NCBI RefSeq assembly: GCF_030408795.1
Contig: NZ_CP047211.1
Location: 2,108,001 to 2,172,000 of the forward strand
Direction of reading: 5' to 3'
Length of the DNA stretch: 64,000 bases
DNA from: Corynebacterium hansenii
GTDB lineage: Bacteria; Actinomycetota; Actinomycetes; Mycobacteriales; Mycobacteriaceae
Shown piece after piece: positions 1 through 8,908 of this stretch. Made by a program: the position numbers and the translations under genes. The notes under the pieces were generated by a model, which did no database searches, was not told where the DNA came from, and saw nothing but the letters and a program-made list of their open reading frames with translations. Within the stretch, counting starts at the first letter, position 1, and each line of letters begins with the position of its first letter.

Positions 1-465
1 GAAGACGGCCTCCTTCACTGCGTCGGCGTGGGACGCCGGCACGCGGACCACCCATGCGTCGAGGTGCTGGCCCGGCTTCGGCGCCAGCGGCGCACCCGGG
101 GTGACGCCGAGGATCTCGGCGAGGCGGTCATTGACGCCCGGCCGCGCGGAATCGGCGTTGGTGTGCGCCGCGAACAACGCCACGCCGCCGCGGATGAGCT
201 TGTGCAGGATCCGCCCCTTCGGCGTGTCCGCCGCCACGGAAGACACCCCGCGCAGCAGCAGCGGATGGTGCACCACGAGCATCTGGGCGCCCGCCGCCAC
301 CGCGGCATCGGCGACGGCGTCGGTGCAGTCCAGCGCCACCGCCACGCGCGAGACGGGCTCCTCGGGGTCGCCGCAGATCAATCCGACCCGATCCCACTCT
401 TCGGCGAGCTCGGGCGGGTAGGCGGCATCGAGAACTCGGCGCACGTCGGCGACGGTCACGTTCAT
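1..465 (-). CDS. Nif3-like dinuclear metal-centre protein, C-terminus beyond window
   Basis: This is the N-terminal 155 codons of a Nif3/DUF34 family protein; the frame is still open at base 1. The ATG at 465 opens with MNVTVADVRRVLDAAYPPEL, followed by EWDRVGL, a typical Nif3 N-terminus. The segment HHPLLLRGVSS holds the metal-binding histidines of the family, and a later stretch AHTNADSARPGVND also matches. Members bind two metal ions; the cellular role is unsettled. It lies just downstream of the cobC-like gene on the same strand (gap 126 bases), an arrangement I recall from Mycobacterium (Rv2230c-Rv2231c). Family assignment is firm; function is not. Confidence 0.88.
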   Translation of the reverse strand, partial: MNVTVADVRRVLDAAYPPELAEEWDRVGLICGDPEEPVSRVAVALDCTDAVADAAVAAGAQMLVVHHPLLLRGVSSVAADTPKGRILHKLIRGGVALFAAHTNADSARPGVNDRLAEILGVTPGAPLAPKPGQHLDAWVVRVPASHADAVKEAVF

Positions 466-591
466 CTGCGTTCCTCTCGGGTCGTGTGGTCTGTTGGGCG
501 GTGGACGGCGATGCGCCGGCCATGCGGTGGAGCGCCATGCGCCCACCCGGTGGTGGACGGCACTGCGCCGTTCGGACACTGCGCCGGTCGA

Positions 592-1725
592 TCACTTCGG
601 CGGGTGCCCGCGCCCCTCCCGGATGGCGGCGATGCGGGCGACCTCCCCCACCAGTGTGCCGACGTCGGTGGCGCCCCGCACCGCCAGGCGCCACCACGAC
701 GTCCCCAGGCCTGGAAACGTGTCGCACCGGCGCACCGCCACGCCACGGTTGGCCAGCGCCAGGCGCGCCGCCTCGGGATCGGCCACCGGCGGCCGGGCGA
801 GCACGAAGGGGCCGGATGCCGGTTCGACGCTCCACCCGGCGTCGTCGAGCGAGGCGACCATGGCCGCCCGCTCGCGGGCGATGCTCTCCCGCTCCAGCTC
901 CAGCGGGCGGTCCATGCCGTGTTCGGCGACCAGCCGCATGGCGTGGAGCTGCAGCGTGCCCACCGGCCACGACGGGCGCCGCCGCGCGAGCTTCGCCAGC
1001 ACCTCCGGCGCGCCGAGCGCGTAGCCGCAGCGCAGGCCCGCCAGGGCCCACGTCTTGGTCAGGCTGCGGAAAACGAGCACGCCGGGGTCGCGCACGGAGG
1101 CGACCTCGCTGACGTCGTGGTCTTCGGCGGCGACGACGTCCATGAACGCCTCGTCGACCACCACGATCCGCCCCGGCGCGCGCAACGCCAGGATGTCCTC
1201 GCGCGAATGCAGCACCGACGTCGGGTTGGTCGGGTTGCCCACGACCACGAGGTCGGCGTCATCGGGGATCCGCACCGCGCTGGCACCCGACCGCCCTTCT
1301 TCGCGCACCTGGGCCACGTCCCACGGGCGGCGCAGGATGACGCGCTCGACGGGCACTCCGGCGGCGCGCATGGCGGCCTCCGGCTCGGTGAACTGGGGGT
1401 GGATCACCGCCGGGCGCTCGCACAGGTTCGGCAACAGCGCGAAGCCCTCGGCGACGCCGGCGAGCAGCAGCACCTCGTCGGCCGTGCGACCGTGCCGCGC
1501 CGCGATGAGCCTGCGCACGCGCCGATCCAGCATCGGGTCGGGGTAGGCGGACAACTCGTTGAGGTGGCCACCCACGGCATCGAGAAGCCACCGCGGCGTC
1601 GCCCCGCGAACGTTGACCGCGAAATCGACCAGCGCCCCGCAGGCGGCGACGTCGCCGTGATAGTTCAGATCGCCGGCGAATCCGGTCTCCGCGAACGCGG
1701 TCCCGGCGTCATCCCCCATCTCCAT
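592..1725 (-). CDS. cobC: CobC-like PLP-dependent aminotransferase/decarboxylase
   Basis: A 377-residue fold-type I PLP enzyme of the histidinol-phosphate aminotransferase / threonine-phosphate decarboxylase group. Visible motifs are the substrate segment FAVNVRGATP near the start, VVGNPTNPTSVL (cofactor pocket), VVDEAFMD (aspartate to the pyridine nitrogen) and SLTKTWALAGLRCGYALG with the Schiff-base lysine. In cobalamin synthesis the CobC/CobD type makes the aminopropanol arm. The actinobacterial Rv2231c-type protein is annotated cobC mainly by similarity, so the substrate is uncertain. I start at ATG 1725, inside a run of nearby alternatives (GTG 1734, ATG 1719). It diverges from the HAD gene at 1790 and is followed by the Nif3 gene. 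Confidence 0.82.
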   Translation of the reverse strand: MEMGDDAGTAFAETGFAGDLNYHGDVAACGALVDFAVNVRGATPRWLLDAVGGHLNELSAYPDPMLDRRVRRLIAARHGRTADEVLLLAGVAEGFALLPNLCERPAVIHPQFTEPEAAMRAAGVPVERVILRRPWDVAQVREEGRSGASAVRIPDDADLVVVGNPTNPTSVLHSREDILALRAPGRIVVVDEAFMDVVAAEDHDVSEVASVRDPGVLVFRSLTKTWALAGLRCGYALGAPEVLAKLARRRPSWPVGTLQLHAMRLVAEHGMDRPLELERESIARERAAMVASLDDAGWSVEPASGPFVLARPPVADPEAARLALANRGVAVRRCDTFPGLGTSWWRLAVRGATDVGTLVGEVARIAAIREGRGHPPK

Positions 1726-1789
1726 GCCCTTCACATTGCCACACCGCCCGGATCGCCCACCACGGGCCCGCGGAGCCATACTGGAGGGC

Positions 1790-2482
1790 ATGGCCCCCAC
1801 CTTGCTCATCGACGTCGACGGCACCATCAGCGATTCCCTCGCGGGCATCCAGAAGAGTTTCCGGACCGCGCTGGCGGCGATCGATCACCCGCTGCCCGAC
1901 GACGCGTTCCTGGCCACCCTCGCCGGGCCGCCCATGCGGGATTCGATGGTGCGGGTCGGGCTGGAGGGCGATGAGCTCGAGGAGGCCATGCGCGTCTACG
2001 GCGCGCGGCAGACCGGCGGCGGCTGGGCGGAGACGAGCATGTTCCCGGGCTGGCCGGAGCTCCTCGACGGCTGGCGATCCGACGGCATCCGCTTGGCGAC
2101 GGCTACGTCGAAGGGCGGGCACTTCGCCCGGAAGGTGCTGGCGAAATTCGGGATCCTCGACCGGTTCGACTTCATCGGCGCCGCCGACGACGGCGGGGAC
2201 CGGCGGCAGAAGGACGACGTCATCGAGCACACGCTGCGGGTGCTGGGGTTGCCCGCGGACCGGCGGGAGATCGACGGCGACGGCCCCGGGGACGACGCGC
2301 TCTCCGGCGTCGTGATGATCGGCGACCGCGTCCACGACATCGAGGGCGCGCACCGCTTCGGCATCCCGTGCATTCTCGTCGGCTGGGGCTACGGGCCCGA
2401 CGACGAACGCGCCCGCGCCGACGCCGTCGCCCACGACCCGGCGGAGCTCGGCCGGTTGGCGCGGGAGCTGCTCGGGCTCTGA
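1790..2482 (+). CDS. HAD-superfamily hydrolase (PtkA-like)
   Basis: A 230-residue haloacid-dehalogenase phosphatase. Motif I is LIDVDGTISDS near residue 5, motif II is the ATSKG region, and motif III is MIGDRVHDIEGA. An alpha-helical cap follows motif I as in the phosphoglycolate phosphatase group. The start ATG 1790 is preceded by a GGAGG-like run. In M. tuberculosis the syntenic HAD protein Rv2232 (PtkA) was reported to act as a tyrosine kinase on the neighbouring phosphatase PtpA, and the same neighbour is present here. Whether this protein is a phosphatase or a PtkA equivalent cannot be told from sequence. Confidence 0.8.
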   Translation: MAPTLLIDVDGTISDSLAGIQKSFRTALAAIDHPLPDDAFLATLAGPPMRDSMVRVGLEGDELEEAMRVYGARQTGGGWAETSMFPGWPELLDGWRSDGIRLATATSKGGHFARKVLAKFGILDRFDFIGAADDGGDRRQKDDVIEHTLRVLGLPADRREIDGDGPGDDALSGVVMIGDRVHDIEGAHRFGIPCILVGWGYGPDDERARADAVAHDPAELGRLARELLGL

Positions 2483-2710
2483 ACCGGCCACTGATCCGGG
2501 AACCGGCGTCGGGAATTGGCTCCCGCGGCGCCGCCGTTATACCTTGTCATTCGGAAAAATCCGCCTCTCGGGCGGCGACCCGGCCGGGTCGGCGACCGAG
2601 CCGGGCGGCCGTTGCGGCGCGCCCCTTCGCCGAGGTCCCCGACCGGACCCCGTGACCGGGCCGCCGCGTGTTCCGGCGCCATCCGCCGGTCCCGTCACCG
2701 AGGAGATCCC

Positions 2711-3214
2711 ATGTCCGCCCCTGGCCGCACCGAGTCCGTGTACCTCGTCTTCGTGTGCAGCGGCAACATCTGCCGCTCTCCGATGGCGGAGATCATCGTC
2801 CGCGATGCCCTCGAGGATGCCGGGATGGCCGACGACGTGCTCGTCGCGTCGTGCGGCATCGGCGCCTGGCACGTCGGCCAGCCCGCCGACTCCCGCGCCC
2901 GCGCCGAGCTGGAGCGCTCCGGGCACGACTCGGCGCACGTCGCCGCGCAGCTCGGCGCCGAGCACATCGACGCGACGCTCTACATCGCCATGGACAACGG
3001 CCACGTCTCCCAGCTGATCGCCCGCGGCATCCCGGCCGAGAAGATCCGCCTGATGCGGTCCTTCGACCCGGACTCCCCCTCCGACGCCGAAGTCGCCGAT
3101 CCCTACTACGGCGACGCGTCCGGTTTCGCCCGCACCCGCCGCGAGATCGAGGCCGCCACGCCGGGGCTCCTCGCCGCGGTGAGCGGGTTCCTCGTGGACT
3201 CGTCGACGCGGTAG
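2711..3214 (+). CDS. ptpA: low-molecular-weight protein tyrosine phosphatase (PtpA-like)
   Basis: A 167-residue LMW-PTP, full length for the family. The P-loop VCSGNICRS gives the catalytic Cys16 and Arg22, and DPYYGD near residue 130 supplies the general acid aspartate and adjacent tyrosines. It removes phosphate from tyrosine in cytosolic or secreted targets. The ATG at 2711 has a clear AGGAG ribosome site nine bases upstream, which decides the start against longer in-frame options. It follows the HAD gene on the same strand after 228 noncoding bases in which I see no gene. In mycobacteria this pair forms the PtkA/PtpA phosphotyrosine module. Confidence 0.9.
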   Translation: MSAPGRTESVYLVFVCSGNICRSPMAEIIVRDALEDAGMADDVLVASCGIGAWHVGQPADSRARAELERSGHDSAHVAAQLGAEHIDATLYIAMDNGHVSQLIARGIPAEKIRLMRSFDPDSPSDAEVADPYYGDASGFARTRREIEAATPGLLAAVSGFLVDSSTR

Positions 3215-3254
3215 GTCCGTAGCCGCGTCGGCTGCGCGCCCCGTTCCCCGGCCC

Positions 3255-3875
3255 TTAGAACTCCTTGAGCTCGATGCGCTCGCGGTCCTTCGGGCGGGGA
3301 TCCTTGCCTGCCAGCGTGCGCACGCGGAAGGTCCAGATCTTGTTGATCAGGAAGTTCGCCGGCGTGCCCAGCAGCACGCCGATCAGGTTGGCCCAGTAGA
3401 ACTTGGTGCGCAGGCCGCTGGAGTCGTCGAAGATGTGGTCCGGCAGCGCCAGCGGCGACGTCGGGTTGGTCAGCGCCGTGATGGTGATCAAGCTGACGAT
3501 GAGCCCCGACAGCCCGGCGAGCAGGAACGGCCCGAACTGGCGGAACCAGTTGGGGCGATTGTCGGTGCGGAAGGTCCACGAGCGGTTGAGCTGGAAGTTC
3601 CACACGTTGGCGATGAGGAACGCCAGCGTCGCGTAGACGTGCGACCAGCGGATGTTCCAGCGGGTGCCCAGCAGGTTGGCGAACACCTCGTGCTCGTTGA
3701 TGCCCCACTCCAAGCCCAGCTTGCGCGCGCCGACCGCCACCGCGGTGTTGACCAGCACGCCGGTGCCGCCGACCATCCCGAACTTGAGGAACTGGCGGAA
3801 GACCGCGCCATAGCGCGAACGCGACGGCGGCGTAGCGGCGGTTGAGGACACGGGCACCTTCCGACTTGCGAACAT
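3255..3875 (-). CDS. GtrA family membrane protein
   Basis: A 206-residue protein with four predicted membrane helices arranged as two pairs, characteristic of GtrA/DPMS flippase-like proteins. The family signatures RQFLKFGMVGGTGVLVN at the N-terminus and NFQLNRSWTF followed by INKIWTFR are visible. Such proteins are thought to help move polyprenyl-phosphate-linked sugars across the membrane; in mycolic-acid bacteria they are linked to arabinogalactan precursor flipping. It is a single gene convergent with the phosphatase gene (40-base gap) and divergent from SURF1. Substrate unknown. Confidence 0.88.
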   Translation of the reverse strand: MFASRKVPVSSTAATPPSRSRYGAVFRQFLKFGMVGGTGVLVNTAVAVGARKLGLEWGINEHEVFANLLGTRWNIRWSHVYATLAFLIANVWNFQLNRSWTFRTDNRPNWFRQFGPFLLAGLSGLIVSLITITALTNPTSPLALPDHIFDDSSGLRTKFYWANLIGVLLGTPANFLINKIWTFRVRTLAGKDPRPKDRERIELKEF

Positions 3876-4048
3876 GTGGGATAACGGCCGATTCTACTCC
3901 ACGACCGTGCCCGAACGTGCCCGCCGATGATGAACGTCACGGTGCGTCGCAAAGCGGCGGCCGGCCCACACCACCGCCCCGCGGCAACCGCCCGCCCAAC
4001 CCCCTTCCGCGTCCGGGGCGATCCGGGCGGGTGAGTAAGGTGGGCGGC

Positions 4049-5101
4049 GTGAAATCCCGAATCCGCCAGTTCCTGACCCCCGGCTGGGTGCTCACCGCCG
4101 TGGTCTGCGTCGCGTTCGCCTACATCGCGTTCACGGTGCTCGCGCCGTGGCAGCTCGGGAAGAACGAGGCCCGCCAGGAGCGCAACGAGCAGCTCCGCCA
4201 CGCCTTCGAGGTCGATCCCGTGGACGCGTCCGAGCTGTTCCCCGCCGAGGGCGAGTTGGCGGAGGGCACGGAGTGGCGGCGGGTCACCGCGCAGGGCGAG
4301 TTCCTGCCCGATTCGGACGTGCTGCTGCGCAACCGCCCGGTCGACGGCACTCCGGCGACGCACGCGCTGACCGCCTTCCGCGCCGATGACGGCACGCTGT
4401 ACCTGGTCAACCGCGGTTTCGAGTCGCCATCCGACGGCGGCATCCCGGCGATGGAGGCGGCGCCGAAGGGGAAGGTGACCATCCTCGGCTACGCGCGCCG
4501 CGGCGAAATCCCGCCGGAGCGTCCGCCGCTGGAGGGCGCCGCCGGCGAGCCGACGCAGGTCTACGGCCTGAACATCGACCAGATCGGCGGGATCATGGGC
4601 CTGGACCTGCACCAGGACTACATCCAGCTCGCCGAGGGCCAGCCCGGCGGACTGCGCCCCATCCCCCTGCCGACGCTCGAGTCCGGCCCGTACCTGGCGT
4701 ACGGCATCCAGTGGATCTTCTTCGGCATCATGGCCCCCGCCGCGCTGGTGTGGTTCATCGTCGCGGAGGCCCGGGAGCGGCGCCGGGACCGGGAGGAACA
4801 GGAGTCGGCCCTGCGGGCTTCGCTTGACGACGGCGCGGCGGCCCCGTCCCCCGCCGAGCCTCGTGCGGGCGCCGCGGAAGGTGGAGCGGCGGTCGACGAT
4901 GGCGCGGGAGCCGCGACGAAGGAGCGGGCGACTGATGGCGTGGCGGATCGGGAGGCGCGGGAGGCCTCCGCACCGCCGGCGAGTGCACCGGCTCCGGATC
5001 CCGCCGCGGAGCGGGCTCGGAGGCTGGCCGCCCGCTACGGCGATTCCGGGCACAAGGGCCGCCGCCGCAAGGGCCACGGCCTCGACGACGAACGGTTCTG
5101 A
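4049..5101 (+). CDS. SURF1 family cytochrome oxidase assembly protein with long C-terminal tail
   Basis: SURF1 proteins assist assembly of the aa3 cytochrome c oxidase. The N-terminus has one membrane helix (PGWVLTAVVCVAFAYIAF) followed by APWQLGKNEAR and WRRVTAQGEFLPDSDVLLRNRPV, the SURF1 core; a second helix lies in PYLAYGIQWIFFGIMAPAAL. I choose GTG 4049 because AAGGTGGG sits about five bases upstream; in-frame GTGs at 4031 and 4040 are alternatives. The 350-residue product carries roughly 100 extra residues after the second helix, a low-complexity Ala/Asp/Glu-rich tail ending in a basic Lys/Arg/Gly segment. In Mycobacterium the homologue (Rv2235) sits beside ptpA and cobD, as here. Confidence 0.87.
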   Translation: MKSRIRQFLTPGWVLTAVVCVAFAYIAFTVLAPWQLGKNEARQERNEQLRHAFEVDPVDASELFPAEGELAEGTEWRRVTAQGEFLPDSDVLLRNRPVDGTPATHALTAFRADDGTLYLVNRGFESPSDGGIPAMEAAPKGKVTILGYARRGEIPPERPPLEGAAGEPTQVYGLNIDQIGGIMGLDLHQDYIQLAEGQPGGLRPIPLPTLESGPYLAYGIQWIFFGIMAPAALVWFIVAEARERRRDREEQESALRASLDDGAAAPSPAEPRAGAAEGGAAVDDGAGAATKERATDGVADREAREASAPPASAPAPDPAAERARRLAARYGDSGHKGRRRKGHGLDDERF

Positions 5102-5174
5102 CCGGACCGTTTCCGACCGGGCGATTCCGGCCCGCCGAATCCGATGCGGCCGCGCCCGACGCGCCGGTTCCGGG

Positions 5175-6110
5175 TCAGCGGGCGGCGATCGCCGCGACCA
5201 GCAGGCCGCCGACGCAGATCGCGGCGGTGATGTCCTGGACGCGCCGCGTCAGGGTCACGGCGCGGCGCACGTCGGCGACCGTCGGAGATGACCCGTTCCC
5301 CAGAACCGCGCGGTGCTCCACGCCGCCCTCGTAGGCGGTGGCGCCGCCGAGCCGCACCCCCAGGGCTCCGGCGGCGGACGCCTCGGGCACGCCGGCGTTG
5401 GGGCTGGGGTGACCGGGCGCATCGTCGCGCCAGGCCCGCCACGCGCCCGCGCGATCGGGTCCGGCGATGACGGTCGCGGCGCCGGTGAGGCGGGCCGGCA
5501 CCCAGTTGATCAGGTCGTCGAATTTCGCCGACGCCCACCCGAAGTTCGCCCACTTCGGCGTGCGGTAGCCGACCATCGCGTCGAGGGTGTTCCCGCAGCG
5601 GTGCGCCACCACGCCGGGGGCGCCGAAGACCGCGCCCCACAGCAGCGTGCCGGACACCGCATCGGAGGTGTTCTCCGCCAGCGACTCCACGGTCGCGCGG
5701 GCCACGCCGTCAAGGTCGAGTTTCGCCGGGTCACGCGAGCACAGCCACGGCACCAGCTCGCGGGAGGCGGCGAGGTCCCGGGCTTCCAGGCGGTCGGTCA
5801 TCCGCTCCCCGGTGCGCGCCAGCGTCGTGCCGCCGAGCGCCGCCCACGTCGCGGCGGCCAGGGCGATTTTCGGGGCACGGCGGGCGATCAGGGCGGCCGC
5901 GAGGGCCGGGGCGCCGACGAGCGCCGCCGCATACGCCGTCCCCCGCGGCTTCGAGTCGGCCCACATCCGCTGCTCCAGCCGGTGTGCCGCGGTGCCGAAC
6001 CAGGCCACCGGGTGATGGCGGGCGGGGTCCCCGAAAACCCGGTCCGCCGCGAAACCCGCCGCCAGAGCCGCGGCGCGGCCGAGGATACGGCGTCGGAGGG
6101 TGGACGTCAT
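5175..6110 (-). CDS. cobD: adenosylcobinamide-phosphate synthase CobD/CbiB
   Basis: A 311-residue multi-helix membrane protein of the CobD/CbiB family, which attaches aminopropanol (phosphate) to adenosylcobyric acid late in cobalamin synthesis. Family motifs include DRVFGDPARHHPVAWFGT near the N-terminus, ESLAENTSDAVSGTLLWGA with conserved Glu/Asn, NTLDAMVGYR, and NAGVPEASAAGALGVRLGG. Length matches the family. It is convergent with SURF1 and is the only other cobalamin-type gene in the window besides cobC, so the pathway genes must be dispersed. Confidence 0.92.
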   Translation of the reverse strand: MTSTLRRRILGRAAALAAGFAADRVFGDPARHHPVAWFGTAAHRLEQRMWADSKPRGTAYAAALVGAPALAAALIARRAPKIALAAATWAALGGTTLARTGERMTDRLEARDLAASRELVPWLCSRDPAKLDLDGVARATVESLAENTSDAVSGTLLWGAVFGAPGVVAHRCGNTLDAMVGYRTPKWANFGWASAKFDDLINWVPARLTGAATVIAGPDRAGAWRAWRDDAPGHPSPNAGVPEASAAGALGVRLGGATAYEGGVEHRAVLGNGSSPTVADVRRAVTLTRRVQDITAAICVGGLLVAAIAAR

Positions 6111-6173
6111 CGCTGCTCCTTGCTCGGGGACCGCGGGCCCATTCCGGGGCCGCGCGATCTCGCGTCGGGGGTT

Positions 6174-6233
6174 CGCCCGATCATGCCGGGCCGGAATGAA
6201 GACGGGCCCCGCCCGATCATGCCGGGCCAGAAT
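6174..6233. repeat. 24-base direct repeat pair
   Basis: Two 24-base copies at 6174-6197 and 6210-6233 differ at one position (GGCCGGAAT versus GGCCAGAAT) and are spaced 36 bases start to start, between cobD and tRNA-Val. Each copy contains the imperfect dyad CCCGATCATGCCGGG. No function can be assigned; a local duplication is the simplest explanation. Confidence 0.75.
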
Positions 6234-6302
6234 ACGGCGAAACCCCGCCCCGGTGACGGTCCGGGACGGGGTCGAGGTGCCGTGATCGGCGCACTTTTCG
6301 CG

Positions 6303-6374
6303 TGCGGCGAGAGGGTTTCGAACCCCCGACCGCTGGTGTGTAAAACCAGAGCTCTACCACTGAGCTATCGCCGC
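6303..6374 (-). tRNA. tRNA-Val (anticodon TAC)
   Basis: The reverse strand folds as a standard cloverleaf: acceptor GCGGCGA pairs with TCGCCGC, the D arm is GCTC/GAGC, the anticodon stem CTGGT/ACCAG encloses TTTACAC with anticodon TAC, and the T loop is TTCGAAA. The discriminator is A and CCA is not encoded. It is 72 bases long. Confidence 0.95.
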
Positions 6375-6607
6375 TGATGCCGCTTGGGCGACGTCGCCGA
6401 AAACGGTAACACACCCGTTTCGGACGACCGTTCTTCGGGCCGGGGCGGCTCACGCCGTTCCGACTGCGCTGACGGGAGGCCGATGCACCGGTGCGCAACT
6501 TGGACGGGTACGGCGCCGAGGACGCGGCACGCGGTTCCACCCGGCACGAGCCGGAGGGCCGCTCCACGTTCGACGCCGGCGTCGCAAAGCCACCGGCGCG
6601 AAGCTCG

Positions 6608-7027
6608 CTACTGGCGCTTGACACCCCGCTGGACCAGGCAGTTGCCCTGCCACTGGCCCAGGCGGATCGCGGAGGTGCCGGTCAGCCCGGCCAGCTGCGC
6701 CGATTCGTCGATCAGGCCCGGATCCACGAAACCGGGGCGGCCGGCGCCCGGGGTGAGCAGCCAGATGCGGCCGTTGTCGTTCATGGGGCGGGCGGCGTCG
6801 ACGAGACCGTCGACCAGATCACCGTCGTCCTCGCGCCACCACAGCAGCACGACGTCGACGACCTCATCGGTTTCCTCGTCCAGCAGATCCTCGCCGAGGA
6901 ATTCCTCGACGGACTCGCTGATGGCGGTGTCGCAGTCTTCGTCCCAACCGACTTCCTGAACCCGCAGGCCCTTTTCAATGCCCAGCGAATCCGCGTAATC
7001 CTGCACAGCGCCAGTGGCGTCGACCAC
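6608..7027 (-). CDS. DUF3052 family protein
   Basis: A 139-residue protein with the DUF3052 pattern LGIEKGLRVQEVGWDED, then EFLGEDLLDEETDEVVDVVLLWWREDDGDLVDGLVDA and WLLTPGAGRPG. The longer frame upstream is noncoding: the GTG at 7027 has a strong GGAGGA eight bases before it and matches the usual family N-terminus (VVDATGAVQDYADSLG). Function unknown. In other Corynebacteriales this gene lies directly beside aceE, divergently; here the two are separated by about 24 kb of siderophore and transporter genes. Confidence 0.85.
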   Translation of the reverse strand: MVDATGAVQDYADSLGIEKGLRVQEVGWDEDCDTAISESVEEFLGEDLLDEETDEVVDVVLLWWREDDGDLVDGLVDAARPMNDNGRIWLLTPGAGRPGFVDPGLIDESAQLAGLTGTSAIRLGQWQGNCLVQRGVKRQ

Positions 7028-7162
7028 TTCTCCGGTCCTCCATATCTCGAGAATGCCGCGGGTCCCGTCAATGACCCACGATCCTTTCTCCGGGGAGTTT
7101 ACCGCCCCGGGGGGCCTTGTACAGGGATTGGGGCCATCAAGGCCCGCCGCCACCGGCCCAGA

Positions 7163-8908
7163 TCAGCCCAGCGTCCACTCCGCCGCGCCCCGCAGCGTCT
7201 CCCACAGACGCGCGTACAGCCCACCGCCGGCGAGCAGGGATTCATGGTCGCCCTCCTCCGCGACCCGTCCCCCGTCGAGCACGACGATGCGGTCCGCCGA
7301 CGAGATCGTGCCCAGCTTGTGCGCCACCACGATGGCCGTGCGGCCCTCCAGCAGCGCCGCCAAACCGCGGTGGACGGCGGCCTCGTTGACCGGGTCCAGG
7401 GCGGCGGTGGCCTCGTCGAGGAGCACCACCGGCGCATCCTTCAGCGCCGCGCGCGCGATGGACAACCTCTGGCGCTGGCCGCCGGACAGCCCCGCGCCGT
7501 CCTCGCCCAAGACCGTCGCGTAACCGTCGGGCAGCTCGCGGATGAACTCATCGGCGCAGGCCAACTCGGCGGCGGCGCGGATTTCGGCGTCCGTCGCATC
7601 CGGGTCGCCCACCGCGATGTTCTCGGCGATGGTGCCCGGGAACAGATGCACGTCCTGGAAGACGACGGTGACCAAGCCGGAACGGGCGTCCGGGGTCAAT
7701 CGCCGCAGATCCGTTCCCCCGATGGACACGGTGCCCGACTGCGGGTCGTCGAAACGCGCGATCAGGTTGAGGATGGTCGACTTGCCCGCGCCCGACGGGC
7801 CGACGATGGCGGTCATCTTCCCGGCCTCCGCGACCAGGTTCACCCCGTCGATGCCGGGAGTGCCGTCCGGGTAGCGGTAGCTCACCGCATCGAGGCGCAC
7901 TTCCGCGCCCCGGCCGGGACGGTCCGCGTCCGACGCCGGAAGATCGTGCAGACGCTCGATGCCGAGCACGGCCATGACCCTGCGCAGCGACGCCTGCGCC
8001 ATCTGCCAGGACTCGTTGGTGGACAGCAGCCCCTGCACCGGCTGGTACACGTTGAGCGCCAACACGAGCACCACCGCGGCCAGCGCGGCGTTCGCGGTGT
8101 CCGCCACGGCGGCGCGCCCGGCCACAGCGACGGTCAGCGGGATGCCGGCCATCAGCACCAGTCCCGCGGCCGACACCGGCACGAGCAGCCGGTGCACCAT
8201 GGTCACGCTGATCGCCCGGAACTCCTCGACGGCCGAGCCGTACCAGTTCAGCGTGCGGTCGCGGGTGGAGAAGACGCGCAGCGCCGGCATCGCGGAGACC
8301 GTGTCGATCATGCGGGCCGACGCACCGGCCTGCTTCGCCTGCCGCACGTCGCCCAGCGCCGTGAGCTTGCGCCCCGACCAGGACATGACCGGCAGCATGG
8401 CGACGATGGGCAGCGCCAGCGTGGCGGCGAGCAGGGGATCCTGCATGCCGACGGCGACGATCACCAGCACCGGCAGACCCAGCGCCTGCCCCAGCCGCGG
8501 CAGCCCCTCGGACAGGAAATCCTCCACGAGCTGCAGATCGGAGCTGAGCAGCGCCGCCGTATCGCCCCGGGAACGCTCGCCGAGCACCGCGACCGGGATC
8601 TCCCGGAGGTGGCCCAGCACGCGCAACCGCATGTGCGCCACCGCCCGGTAGGACGCCAGCCAGGACAGGCGCGCCGCGAACCACCCGGTGACCAGCTGCC
8701 CCGCCAGGGATGCCAGGCACATGATGAGGACGCGGGTCACGTCGGAGCCATCGGGGATTTCCCCGCGCACCAGCTGGACGACGATGGAAATCGCCGCGCC
8801 GAATGCGACGCCGAGGAACAGGGACTGCACCACCCTCAGCAGTGCGCCGCCGGCGACCGCCCACCGGTGCGGGCCGGTCAGCCGCCACAAAACCATCAAC
8901 TGCTTCAT
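7163..8908 (-). CDS. ABC half-transporter, membrane and ATPase domains fused (YbtQ/IrtB-like)
   Basis: A 581-residue half-transporter: six membrane helices in roughly residues 15-300, then an ATPase domain with Walker A GPSGAGKST, signature LSGGQRQR and Walker B VVLLDEATAALD. The start ATG 8908 overlaps the stop of the upstream transporter gene by four bases (ATGA), showing translational coupling. The pair resembles YbtP/YbtQ and mycobacterial IrtA/IrtB, exporter-fold proteins that import ferric siderophores. It is the last gene of the siderophore operon; export is the other possibility. Confidence 0.85.
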   Translation of the reverse strand: MKQLMVLWRLTGPHRWAVAGGALLRVVQSLFLGVAFGAAISIVVQLVRGEIPDGSDVTRVLIMCLASLAGQLVTGWFAARLSWLASYRAVAHMRLRVLGHLREIPVAVLGERSRGDTAALLSSDLQLVEDFLSEGLPRLGQALGLPVLVIVAVGMQDPLLAATLALPIVAMLPVMSWSGRKLTALGDVRQAKQAGASARMIDTVSAMPALRVFSTRDRTLNWYGSAVEEFRAISVTMVHRLLVPVSAAGLVLMAGIPLTVAVAGRAAVADTANAALAAVVLVLALNVYQPVQGLLSTNESWQMAQASLRRVMAVLGIERLHDLPASDADRPGRGAEVRLDAVSYRYPDGTPGIDGVNLVAEAGKMTAIVGPSGAGKSTILNLIARFDDPQSGTVSIGGTDLRRLTPDARSGLVTVVFQDVHLFPGTIAENIAVGDPDATDAEIRAAAELACADEFIRELPDGYATVLGEDGAGLSGGQRQRLSIARAALKDAPVVLLDEATAALDPVNEAAVHRGLAALLEGRTAIVVAHKLGTISSADRIVVLDGGRVAEEGDHESLLAGGGLYARLWETLRGAAEWTLG

